This document shows positions 1 to 10,325 of a stretch of DNA of 64,000 nucleotides, in pieces; positions within the stretch are counted from its first letter, which is position 1; every line of letters starts with the position of its first letter. Source of the DNA: Oikopleura dioica (taxonomy: Eukaryota; Chordata; Appendicularia; Copelata; Oikopleuridae); assembly GCA_907165135.1 (NCBI GenBank), contig OU015566.1, positions 11,764,157-11,828,156 of the forward strand, in the 5' to 3' direction. Below the pieces are notes generated by a model. It was not told the DNA's origin and ran no database searches. It saw nothing but the letters and a program-made list of their open reading frames with translations. Both the position numbers and the translations under genes were made by a program.

Positions 1-291
1 ATTTAATTCCTCTTTCAAGTGACTGGAAATGTTCTAAGCTTCGATTTGATAGATCACATGCATGCCATTCTCATAAATTTCGCCAACTTCCGGCTCTAGA
101 ATCCCAACCGGAAGTGATTTTTGGAAACCTAAAAGGGTCAGAGTTCTAGATTTTTTCTGCTGATTCCAAATCTGTATGATGTTCCAGGTGTAAAAAGTTG
201 GAAGTGGGGTAATTAAATCAAGGAACCATAAAAAAAAACTTCCTTATCCTCGAAAAAAGCGCGGCTTTTGAGTCATTTTACTTGTGTGTGA

Positions 292-446
292 GAGGCGAGA
301 GGGATAGGAGAGAGAAGGCATGGAGACGATTCTTACCTGTTAGACAATCGAAATCGGACTCAAAAATTTGATCGGACGTTTTGTCGCTGCACGCTCCTAT
401 TTTCGGCCTCTTTTCAGAAAAGCGCGCGGTGGAGGGCGCTTTTTCC
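292..446 (-). repeat. Copy A of the SL-containing repeat
   Basis: This segment is a diverged copy of 971-1182. Both share the GAGGCGAGAG-rich 3' flank, the leader core and the block GTTTTGTCGCTGCACGCTCC. Copy A lacks about 25 bp that in copy B hold the 5' end of the leader and the sequence just upstream. Confidence 0.8.
337..366 (-). pseudogene. 5'-truncated spliced-leader exon
   Basis: The 3' part of the leader exon, ending CTAACAG, and its GTAAG donor are intact on the minus strand. The 5' end of the leader (ACTCATCCC) is missing: the deletion joins the T-run of the leader directly to upstream flank. Without its 5' end it would not make a normal leader. It is best read as a pseudogene, or less likely a variant leader. 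The donor here (GTAAG) is closer to consensus than the GTAGG of the intact copy. Confidence 0.7.
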
Positions 447-598
447 CAAATGCCACGCCGCCCGCCAGCCAGACTCAGCGCTCAATGCTTGCTGAGCGCA
501 AACTTTTTCAATGACTGTTGAATTGATTTTCAACAATTGTTTTGTGTTATTTTTAATGCAAAAGTGTACCTGCAGGGAAAAAGATACTTCTCGTTTGC

Positions 599-611
599 AA
601 AAAAGTCAAAA
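599..611 (-). terminator. RNA polymerase III T-runs after 5S
   Basis: Directly downstream of the 5S gene on the minus strand come T4 (608-611) and T6 (599-604), the usual Pol III termination signal. Confidence 0.7.
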
Positions 612-612
612 T

Positions 613-730
613 GCTTAGCGCACGAGGTATTCCCAACCGGTCACCCATGTAAGTACTAACCCCGCCCGTCGTAGTTTGACTTCAGTGATCGGACGAGAAC
701 TGGTTTATTCTACGCGGTATGACGCTAAGC
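613..730 (-). rRNA. 5S ribosomal RNA
   Basis: Read on the minus strand this is a 118-nt 5S rRNA. The ends are complementary (GCTTAGCG at the 5' end, CGCTAAGC at the 3' end), closing helix I. The conserved internal blocks GTTAGTACTT, CATGGGTGACC and TTGGGAATACC are in the expected order and spacing, and CATACC lies near the 5' end. Oligo-T terminators follow. A short open reading frame crossing it on the other strand is a shadow. 5S genes are linked to SL RNA genes in O. dioica, and one lies upstream here. I cannot tell whether this copy is expressed or a diverged member of the family. Confidence 0.88.
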
Positions 731-970
731 GAAGGTGGCTGGTTCTAGCCAGGTTATATAGCAAATTTTTTAATCAGGATTATTTTTATTGCAGGTTAAT
801 ACCGTATCTATACGATTTCCATAAGTCAGGTAAGAAAGGAATGAACGAAGATCTTTCGCATATGCTATCTATAGATCTTAAGACGATAGTTAAGCTCCAG
901 ATTAGTGAACTTTCAATCAAGAGAACGCACGAACTGCCTGATAAATGTTAGTTGGACTCCGGGTTTGTAA

Positions 971-1182
971 GAGGCGAGAGGAGGAGGGAGGAGTGGGCAT
1001 GGAGACGATTCCTACCTGTTAGACAATCGAAATCGGACTCAAAAATGGGATGAGTAAAGGATACGGATGCTTGATTTCGAGGCCGTTTTGTCGCTGCACG
1101 CTCCTATTTACGGCATTTTTTCAGAAAAGCGCGCAATAGACTATTGCCAATAGTCTACTGCAAATAGAGGGCGCATTTTCTC
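971..1182 (-). repeat. Copy B of the SL-containing repeat
   Basis: This is the longer copy of the repeat also seen at 292-446, with the complete leader exon. It also has an extra near-perfect palindrome at 1138-1156 (AGACTATTG / CAATAGTCT) absent from copy A. Confidence 0.8.
1016..1055 (-). ncRNA. Spliced leader (SL) exon of an SL RNA gene
   Basis: The 40 nt on the minus strand begin ACTCATCCCATTTTTGAG and end GATTGTCTAACAG, followed at once by GTAGG. I recognise this as the O. dioica spliced leader, which is trans-spliced onto the 5' ends of many mRNAs and resolves operons. Only the exon is marked, because the 3' end of the SL RNA is not clear. I do not see an unambiguous Sm site (AATTTTTGG-like) in the pyrimidine-rich 60 nt after the donor, so this copy may be a minor or degenerate member. 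The 5S gene in the same orientation downstream matches the known 5S-SL linkage. Confidence 0.85.
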
Positions 1183-1431
1183 AGCCGAAATGCTGCTGCC
1201 AGGCAAGCTTCGCTCTCAATGCTAATTTCGCAAAAATCGTGATTCTTTCGATTACTGATAGTAGTTAACGAGTTATCTCATGTGAAAATCTTCTTCTTAC
1301 ATTATGTACTAATAAAATGAGCAACAAAACAGATCTGATGGTAAAAATCGCTACGCATCAGGCTCGTTGTGAGTTCCTGTTAAAATTTATTCGTGAACTG
1401 TGGCAGTGGAAAAGTGAACAAAATAATTTAT
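1056..1431. other. Spacer between SL repeat and SMPD4
   Basis: No gene seen. It holds the upstream half of repeat copy B and the 3' flank of SMPD4, including a minus-strand AATAAA near 1385-1390. Confidence 0.5.
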
Positions 1432-3862
1432 CTAATTGGCAACAAATCGGGCGATATGTCGTCTGAAGGTAACAAAGTTCGCTAGCATGATGATGACCAA
1501 GAAGGTGAAGTACGTCTTGAACGCGAACTGCCACCATCCAGTGAGCAAGGCGAAAGCGAGAGTGATCGAGAGCCAAATGAGGACGCTCATTCGGGCCAGA
1601 AGTCTCATTTTCAGTCTTGGGTGGACGTATGCTTCGGAAATAGGGTCGAAGTGGGAAAAGATAAAGAAAAACACAGGCATTAAGAAGCCTGGAAGTTTCT
1701 CTTGAATCGTGTCCCATTTTTCGCTCTAAGAAAACCTGTTTTAATCATGGAGAATAGTCTCTTTACCTGTGAAGAAAGGTGCGAGAGTTTGACAAGAGGG
1801 GATACGAGCGGGTAAAATTCGTCCATTCGAACTGGATCTTCAAAGTCTGGGTCGGACCAGTGCGCGATGTCGAGTTGATATTTGCCAGTCATCACCTAAT
1901 CGAAATAAAAAGGGATCTCGTCAGAAAGAATTTAAACCTGCTGTCGTCCTAAGTCGGTCAATGTCGCATTGAAGCCTGGTAGCTTGATGTGATCCGGGAT
2001 AGACTGGTTTTTCACTTGTCTTTGCGCGCTCAAAGCTTCCAACTCGTGGCTCATGCCGTGCGTTTTGGCCAGATTGATCGCAGAAATTTGGAGTGTGTCG
2101 ACGATTCGCTCGATTTGACGGTGCTCTTGTGTCACTCCTTCGGGGCCGAAGAATGTCGCTTCCATCCAGTTTTGCTTGTTTCCCGTCTGAACGTTTGTTT
2201 ATTCATTGATTCATAAAAGTAACTATTTACCATTAGCTTGTCCATCATGTCTCGATTCGCCACGTGAATGGTTCTGATCAACTCTTGTGCGAGTCGATCA
2301 TTTTCTTCCAGTTCAGTTTCTTGGTTCAATCGACGGGAGGCAAAAGATGTCTCGTGCTCTTTTGTTTCGTTGATCATTTGTAAAAGACTTTCTTGCGCGA
2401 AAATCCAAGCTATTCGGTGAAGTCCCTAAGGGAAAATTAACTAGTGGAGATGAAGAATGGATAAATTTACTCTTGCATTTGTAGAGCGCTTGATATCGAG
2501 TCGAAGGAATCGTCTGTACGCGTCATTAAGATTCTTGGTGTAGCAATCAATGTTTCGTTTCACAAAGGGTGCCCACTCTTCGCAAGTTTCGGGGTCAAGC
2601 CTTTTCGATTCTGACTTGTATCTCCAGGGCTGAATGTAAGACAGCCAGGCTTCATAAACAATCCGGAAAGTGTTATCCAGCGGCCACAATTCGAAACAGA
2701 TTCGGAAAATGCGCGGAAGAGATGGTTCCATGTAGTGTGTCAAGATTTCGTTGGAAATCTTCGCTTGAACTGTTGGCTTTTCATTTTGCTTGGCAAAGTC
2801 GGTGAAAGAAATTTCGTTGGAGGAATTGTTCTTGAGCAGACTGCCGCCGCAGCTGTGTATGTGTTTGATCATCGTGCGGAGGGCGCGAATTTGGTCTTGA
2901 TTTGGGCAGATTTTGTCTTGGACGTCGAGGAGCTTTTCGCTCATGATCAGGATGAAGGTTTCTGAGCGCCAGGTTTGACCGGGATGGGGACGCTCAATCA
3001 GGGAAGTCTGAAAAGGGAGGTCATTGATACTTTTTGAAGACAATGAGAAGAACTTACGCTTGAAGATGCAAGTGGTCGTTTTAGGACAGAGCTTGTCCTG
3101 TGAGGAGTTCTTGGCGATGGAAGAGTTGGCGCTCCAATAAGGGATTGTTTCTCAATGGGGAGGATCCCATCAACGGGGATAAAGTACTCAAGATAACTGG
3201 CAAAGAGACTGAAACGCCTGTAAGAAATCGGGCGTATGATTAAAACTTACTGATGGATAACATGATCATCCGGCGTGTAAGAGTCGAAGGTAACATTCGA
3301 ATGCTTCTTTGTAGTGATTTTGTGGACAATCAAGTTATCAACAATAAACGCGGCAAAACGGTAGAAAAAGTACTCGAAAGCAGTGACGCTGATTTCATTG
3401 CCTTCCACTTCTTTGGTCCTGTTTTTGCACAAAAACTGAAGTAATTCTTTAAATAAAGCCGGGGAGATAATTCTACTTTTTTGGGAAGTGAGTAGCGCAG
3501 GAAGGGATCTGACTGTAGCTTGTTGATATTTTCGAAAAGAGATCCGTTTGGCCGCATAAATTTCATAATCGCCGCAAATTCTTTTTCCTTCTTCTACAAT
3601 TCGGGTTAATACAAAAATTGGAATCGGAAAATCAGATCTTACTGATGTTATGTCGAACAATCCGAATTTCTCGGTCGAGAAAAGTTTTTCGATCAGTTCT
3701 GCGTACTCATTGTGAATTCCTTTGTACGAGTATTTATCCAGGATCGCCGAGGTTTCCTCTTATAAAGGTTTTAATGAGTGAAACATGGATTGTTACTTTA
3801 CCTAATCGCTCAATGAGCTCTTTCGCCTTTTCGGCTTTTTGCAATTTCTCTTTCAAACTCAT
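1432..3862 (-). CDS. SMPD4: Sphingomyelin phosphodiesterase 4 (nSMase3-like)
   Basis: This is a multi-exon gene starting at the ATG at 3860-3862 (MSLKEKLQKAEKAKELIERL, then GTAAAG donor) and ending at the TAG at 1432. A central exon (about 2441-3043) carries the family signature YEAWLSYIQPWRY with the context FELWPLDNTFR and a conserved Cys/Trp-rich stretch. The last exon encodes a hydrophobic membrane segment (LIWLSITLAFALLTGWW, with a second hydrophobic run) and a basic tail, matching the C-terminal anchor of SMPD4. The vertebrate protein sits at the ER, nuclear envelope and nuclear pores. Identification rests on these motifs and the overall order. The gene lies 353 bp downstream of SUOX, so it may have its own promoter. 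Confidence 0.85.
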
Positions 3863-4215
3863 CTTCAAATAATTTTTTGAAATTAAATGATTGCGAATAA
3901 ATATTTATTTTAAATATAATATTGTTTTATAGCGGAACTAGGGGATAGGTAAATAGTGCGTATCGATAGTAATAAAAGTGAGTGTCATACACAGTGAGCT
4001 GTATATCGAGAGGTAAATGAAGCTTTGAGTACAGAATTAATTCCAGTCTCGGAATCAGAACAAAAAAAACCAAAACAGAAGCGCAAAGCGGTCTAATTAA
4101 AACGCTATTTAGAAAAACTTTTCTGAACTTTCACGATAAAAGTAACGAAGCAACACACAAACAAACGGAAAAAAGTAAAACAGACTTTGTTTTTTTTTCT
4201 TTCAAACAAGGGATT
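3863..4215. other. SUOX-SMPD4 intergenic stretch
   Basis: AT-rich, with no ORF or RNA gene seen. Because SUOX has a poly(A) signal at its stop codon, this probably contains the SMPD4 promoter. Confidence 0.4.
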
Positions 4216-4220
4216 TTATT
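4215..4220 (-). other. AATAAA overlapping the SUOX stop codon
   Basis: The minus strand reads CAATAAAATC. The TAA is the SUOX stop and the same bases form the poly(A) signal, so the 3' UTR is nearly absent and SUOX ends its transcription unit. Confidence 0.65.
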
Positions 4221-6180
4221 GTCGGTCAACAAGAAGCTCAATTCTATGCCAAGAGTTGTTCAGCAATCCTCGAATGTTCCAGAGAGCATCAATCTTTTCG
4301 GGCTGGGTGTTGCAATTGGAATCGATCGCTCGGATGCAAATTTCAATCTTATCCTCCTTTATGTCTTCGGGAATTTCTAGCTCGTAGTTCCAGAGAGTCC
4401 AGGCAAAACTAAAACATAGTTGAAAAGTGAGCCAAGGAAGAGACCTCACCTTCTCTGAGTATAAGGGTCATTTTCATTGTAAATATCTGTTTGCGTCCAG
4501 GTTTGACCACCATCGACAGAAATGTCAACTCGTGTGATTCCATTCCCGGCACCAGAGTACGCATATCCTTCTTTGAATCGGGTGAATCTGAGAAAACGAA
4601 GATACTGTTTGAATTTTGGTGCATTGTTGAAAAACTGATTCGCCAAACGATATCAATTGATTCACCCTAAGTAAAGTAACGGTTTCTCCAGGTTCAACTC
4701 TTGTCCCTGTGGACGGCTCAAGAATAGCCGAAGTAACCGGCAAGTACTGAACAGAAGGCGCCTTCTCCCAAGGAATCGTTTTTACATTCGTGATATTAGG
4801 GCCGAATAGTTTGTAATCTCGTCTTTGTGTTGGACTTTCACTTTCTTCCGTAGAGACGCTAATTTTTGAGAGCCATTTGATGTTTCTAGCGCCAACTGTG
4901 CCAGGGACAATCAGTCTGAGCGGGAAGCCGTGATCCCTTGGGATCTCTTCCCCATTCATTTCAAAAGCGACCATGACGGATGCTGAGCGATCAAAAGCGC
5001 GTTCTAGTGGAATAGATGCACCAGTGCCGACTCCATCCGGGCCAGCATCGAGTCCTTCGACGCTCAAATGGACGAGGCCCTTCGCTCTACATTCTTTATA
5101 ACTTATTCCGCAGTGCTCTAGGATATCGGCGAGGAGAACTCCCTTCCATCTGGCTGTTGAGATTGCACATTGATCCCAAGATAAACCCTTATTGAAAATA
5201 TGAATTTAACTTCATTCCTGGATTTATTTAAAATCTTACGTTGACTTTTTTATCTTTGACTTTCGCATTGAACTCTGCTCGACGATTTCCAGCGCACATT
5301 AAGGTGATGGGGATTTCAACAACTTCGAATTTATCTTTGAGCGCATCGATTGTTAGTGGAATCGTTTTTCCACTTGGGAGGGCGATATCAAGAGTGAAGG
5401 TTGAAATCTAATGCGATAAATAGTTGGAGAAAAAAAGAAAAGGACAAACATCGACTTGGGGAACTGGAAGACGATTTCGGATAAAATGAAGCTCGTTTGG
5501 CGTGATGAAAGACCTGAGAAGAAGACTTGGAGGTGGCTCTCCGTTGAATGGCGTGGGGTTGTTGATTTTCATGGCAGGGTGACGCTCAGGCTCATTGCTT
5601 AAAAGAATTAATGCGACTAAAATTTCTTTAAAAATACCTATATGCAGAGTTTTTATCAGAATTGTTAGTAGACGACTTTTTGACAGATTTTGGATCGAGT
5701 TTTCCAATATAATATCGCGCTAGAATTTCTTGAACGTGATCGGCGCTATGTTGCTGATAGAGACCCCAAAAGGGTGCTAGATCTTTTCCGGCGGCGAGGA
5801 GGAGGTTTTTAGCGCCGCCGGGGTGAGATTGCGCGAATTCAGTGACGTCGTAAACTTTCCCTTTGTAAGAGACCCAGAGACTTTCTAGCGAGTTGTGTTG
5901 GCTGACCTCATCGGCCGTGAATACTTTTTCATCCTTTGCTGAAATATCTTTAGCATGGGTTAATCATTTTAGGCAGCTTACATAATGCTTGGGTTTTGCT
6001 TCTTTCATGCAGAAAATAAAATGAGGCTAGTCCAGCTGAAAGGCTGGTCCATTTGAACAATCGGAAGTTTTTGAACTCATCGTTATTTGAGCTCTCTGAG
6101 GAAGGTTGAACTTGTCGAAGCACGTGACTACTGCTAGAAGATCGTCTGCTCAAACTTCGAATGAGACTACTTTTTCTCAT
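4216..6180 (-). CDS. SUOX: Sulfite oxidase
   Basis: Oxidises sulfite to sulfate in the mitochondrial intermembrane space with molybdopterin and heme b. The order is a basic Ser/Arg N-terminus (presequence), a short hydrophobic segment, then a cytochrome b5 domain with both heme-ligand regions (SHPGG and QQHSADHV). The molybdopterin domain follows with the catalytic cysteine in MCAGNRR (about 5283-5303), HGFPLRLIVPGTVGARNIKW, and the dimerisation domain ending WNIRGLLNNSWHRIEL. The ATG at 6178-6180 comes right after a TATTTAG acceptor. It lies 35 bp downstream of the DPH5 stop on the same strand, as expected for a downstream operon gene. The TAA stop overlaps an AATAAA signal. Confidence 0.93.
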
Positions 6181-6215
6181 TCTAAATAGATTCAATTCGT
6201 GAGTGGGATTGATTT

Positions 6216-7743
6216 TTAACTCCTCTGCACAAGCTGTGCGAGAAATTCTTCTTCCATTGGGTGTAATTTTCCAGTTACGACAAAACAGTGAAGAGGTTCG
6301 CCGAGATCAACTTTGGCGAGTTCTTCTAGCGTTCCTGATGCCATCTTTTGATCCTTAGCTCCAACACGAGCAATCGCCACGCACTGGGTTTCTCTTGTAA
6401 CTTCGCCTTCTGCTCCGGTATTTCTCTAAAAATAAAAACGCTGAAGATACGACTGTCTCTTTGAAATAACAACTTGGGCTTGTTATGGGCTTTAAAGTTC
6501 ATTCTCCGTCAAGTTTACTGTTTTTCATGGTCAGAAAATGACGACAATTGGCCAGTTAAAGATTTTAAATCGAGTAAATATCAAACTCTATTCCCAAGAT
6601 TGTCGAGTAGATGCGGCTATTGTTGCAATACTTACTCTTTCGATAATTTCCAACAACTGTTTCGCAGCCTCATGAGTCCTCATGTATCTAGGAGGTTCGA
6701 AGATCTTGTTTCCTTTCATTAAATTTTCAATCGTTTGTTCCTTGACTTTTATATCCAGCAAGCTGACGAAGGGTACAAATATAATTCAAGATAAAAAGGT
6801 TATTATGAAATAGAAGACAACTTTTCTACCCTAACAGAGAGTGTGATATTCAAGTTTTCGATTTCTGACGATTTTGTCGTAGTAGCTATCTGGTTGCTTA
6901 TATGGTTCTGACTTTGTTCACTTGAAAATTATAGAATTTTCTGGAAAGAGGTCTGTTAGTTTTAGGAACGGGTCAATCTCTTTCACTGATAATCAAACAT
7001 ACATGCTATTCTCGGTCGATAATTATTCCAAATATGGCAAACCTCGTTTGGAAAATGCCTTCCAAAAAATAGAATGACTTTCAAACGAGTTGCATAACAA
7101 CAATCATAAAAAATTGTCAAATATCTACAGAACCTAGCCATGAGTCATCCCAAAAGCAGAACGAAACCGTTTCTCCAAAATTATACAGTTGTAGGCCGCA
7201 GCAACCAACAGCCGTCATAATCGACGCATTATGCAAAACTTCGTAAGGAATTTCTTTCTCTAAAAATACCGATTGAGGTAGTCTGCTAGGCCCGGCAGAA
7301 GCATAAGTATGGCGCGATAAGGTCATCAGGGACCAGGCTGATCTGGAAGTGAAATAAAGTGCCCACCTTTGCATCGTAAAACGAGATCAGAGTGCGTCGT
7401 CGCGGCAAAAACGTCGCCGACAACGAGGAAACAGACATCTTCGTTGTTAGCGTTTTCGAGCATGATGTCGCTTTCCTGCTCGACCATGGCTCGATCAGCC
7501 AGGATAACTTCTCTTTCTAGCGTTTTTTATTTACGTCCATTTGTATCAGACACAATTTTATACCAGAGAACAAAACGAGCACGCTTTCCTTCCATAAGTC
7601 TTCTCAATCTCATCCTTGCTGGCCATCAAAATCGCCGTGTACATTTCCAAATACACCCTCTTCGCTCCCTGTACCAAACGGAGTCCTCTAACAGAAATAT
7701 CCTCTGGGTGAGAGAGACCCAACCCAATAAAATAAAACACCAT
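6216..7743 (-). CDS. DPH5: Diphthine methyl ester synthase
   Basis: This SAM-dependent methyltransferase acts in diphthamide synthesis on elongation factor 2. The N-terminus ([20 protein letters not shown]) matches the family, including the GLGL SAM-binding turn and [11 protein letters not shown] later exon carries [20 protein letters not shown], the most conserved block of DPH5. The C-terminal exon gives the block ending [12 protein letters not shown] with a TAA at 6216-6218. The start at 7741-7743 follows TTTTTTCTTGCTAG on the coding strand, a good trans-splice acceptor. It is 110 bp after TTC8 and 35 bp before SUOX, all minus strand, so co-transcription is likely. Confidence 0.92.
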
Positions 7744-7853
7744 TCTAGCAAGAAAAAATATGTAAACATGAGTTAGAAACGAGAATGAAAACTATCATTA
7801 GAAAAATAGAAATTCGCTTTACAAAAATAAACATCAAGTTGATAAAAACAGGT

Positions 7854-9749
7854 TCAAATAAGGTGGAATTTCGCTCTGAGCTCACGGAGAAAGTCGGCAT
7901 TTCTTTTCTCTTCTTGATTTAGTTCGGCAGAGAGGGTAGACTTTAAATACGCAGTTTGCAGATCGCCACGCTCTTTTGCCAAAAGCGCTAAAAATAAAAT
8001 AATGTTTCCATTATTAACTCGGCTTTATTACGAGGTTATTTACAAACTCATAAAATAAAACGAAAAAGAACCGTTTTTACATCATAAGAACTACGTAACC
8101 AGCGATCATCTTTCTTACCTGAATTCCACTGAGCTTCCCAAGTCGAATCAATATCATTCGACTGCGCTAAAAGATTCGCCGCGTGCGATTTATTATCCGC
8201 GAGTGAAGCCAAAACGGATAAATTGTTCAGCGAGTAACCACCGTTTCCATAAACAGATGAAATTTTATAGGCTCGTTCTGCTAGAGGAAAATCGCCGATA
8301 GAGATTGCCGCTGTTCCGATATTGTACCAAACAAGTTCGAAATCTTCGTCATTTATCGCCGCATCGAGAGCTTTTGAGAAACTTCTGAATCCAAGATCAA
8401 CTTGGCCTGAAAAGAAAAGGTGATGATTTAGAATTTCGATCGGGGCTTACCGATGCTCACTGAAGCTAGGGCAAGATTGTTGTACAGTGATGCGCAGGGT
8501 GGTCCGATTTGAAGAGCTTTCGTGTATAAAGAAAAGCTTCGAATGATGTCATCTTTGTAAAAACAGGAAGCAGCTTACATAAGGTTCAAAAAATATCAAT
8601 AAAAGCCAAACGAATTGTTGATATCGACCCTTCCTAAGACACAGAGAGCCTCTTGGTTGACCGGATCGTGGGTCAGAATTTCTCGATAAATCTCGTCCCC
8701 TCTTTCGTGATTTTGTCTCGCTTGTTCTAGTCGCGCTTGAGAGCCCAAAATACCCAGACTACCTTCGCATCGTTCAAGTCCTTTCTTATGATGACAAACT
8801 TATTGCCCTAATTGCCTAATTGGCCGCTGAGCATGTTATTACCACCATTGCCTGTTTTTAACGCTTCACAAGCCGCTGTCGGCTGGTCGAGTTTTCTGTA
8901 GACTGAGGAGAGAAGCAGTGCTCCAGCTGGATCAATTGTTTTTGAAACGTAAGATTTTGCATGTTCCTCTGCTTTTCTCGACATTCCCAGGCGGAGATAA
9001 CTGACGCCCTGGGCATACGACCAATAATGTTCGTCCGGATGCTCTTGAGCCGCAGCTTCAGCGAGAGACAGCGCAGTTCTATAATCTGCCAAGACATTCG
9101 TTATGTATTCGAAAAGTATTTTGGCGTTAGATGAATCTTTCGCGATTTGAGGAAGATTGAGTCGGGAAGTTTTGATGTAAGGTCCGTCCATCGGATCCAG
9201 CGAGGCGGTTTGAATGCTTCGCCCGAAGTTGGTGAGTGGACGGAGCGAGGCAGTGGCGATTCGAGCTGTTTTCAACCCTTCTGCGGTCGTCAGCTTTCCA
9301 GTTCCAGGACGCGTTGATGTTCCTGGACGAGCGTAGCCAGTCATTGGACCAGCACCAGTCTGAGGCCGAACTGAAGCGCTGTTTGCATTATATCCGCCTT
9401 TTTCATTCGCCTTTTTCGCTGTTTTCAATGATGTTCCTGGCCGTGCAGTTTTTTGCATCACTTGCTCGCCAAAGATTTCTTCGCTTACTGTAGATTCGCC
9501 GAGATCTTCGTCGATTATTTTCGCGTCTTCGGTCAACGCTGCTACTTTTATTCTCCACAAAGGATGGCCAATGTCTTCGGAGCTTACTCGCTCGTCGCAA
9601 ATCTTTCCACATTCCTCATAATTGCCGATTTTGAAGTTTGCCCAAGCTCTGAAGACTGGATTCAAGCTCTGTTCGACCTCTTCCGCCGTCTTTCCAGTCA
9701 TAGCAGGCCTCGGTTGAGCCTTCAGCGGTGGCAATTCTGTGGCAGACAT
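7854..9749 (-). CDS. TTC8: Tetratricopeptide repeat protein 8 (BBS8), BBSome subunit
   Basis: A BBSome subunit for trafficking of membrane proteins to cilia. The first large exon (8808-9749) has an N-terminal TPR (AWANFKIGNYEECGKIC), then the typical disordered linker with repeated RPGTS, RPQTG and RPGTG motifs, then DGPYIKTSRLNLPQIAK, which matches the family block before the main TPR array. Downstream exons continue with TPR-like helices to the end FLRELRAKFHLI and a TGA at 7854-7856. I see no AATAAA in the 110 bp before DPH5, consistent with an operon. Exon borders between about 8000 and 8800 were not all fixed. Confidence 0.9.
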
Positions 9750-10325
9750 AACGAAATCCTCGTCGATAAAAATTTCAAGAGGAACTGCTTGCCTATTTCA
9801 ATTATTTAATTCCTGCTTCTTAAAAAATACGCATTGGAGATGGTGAATAGGAGATTTTATTGAACTCGTGAAAATCAGTATTTACAATTTGTTAAATTAA
9901 TAAATATGAACTGAAAGAACATAAGTGAACTAAGATGAAGTGATAATTATTAATTATAAAAATCATTAAATGAAATTATGGAAGAACTAAAATGAAAAAT
10001 TGAAAAAGAAACGAAAGAAAGTATTTTTCGTACAAAATAATAATAAAGCGGTGTGGACAATTCTGGCCTGCGAAAATCAAAAAGGAGCTGAAGGCAAGAA
10101 TGCAAATAATGATAGATAGATATTTTGGATTATATAAACAGATGGAATTGAAGCAATCAGTGTCTGATCAAATAGTTGAAATAAATAGCTCGTATAAAGA
10201 CGTGTAGGTAAAACGGGGTGATTATGAATAAGCAGCTGTATTTCTTTTCTTTTTGAGAGCAGATAGTTTTATAGGATTTTTCGGAGATAAGGAATAAAAT
10301 GATGAAAACGCGCTTTTACGCATCT
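9750..10325. other. TMEM144-TTC8 intergenic stretch
   Basis: AT-rich, without coding signals. A minus-strand AATAAA near 9855-9860 may end the TMEM144 transcript, which would then have a long 3' UTR and leave only about 100 bp for a TTC8 promoter. Confidence 0.4.

Noticed and set aside
676..951. Plus-strand 91-aa frame near the left end
   Set aside because: Its beginning overlaps the 5S rRNA gene on the other strand and the product has no family features.
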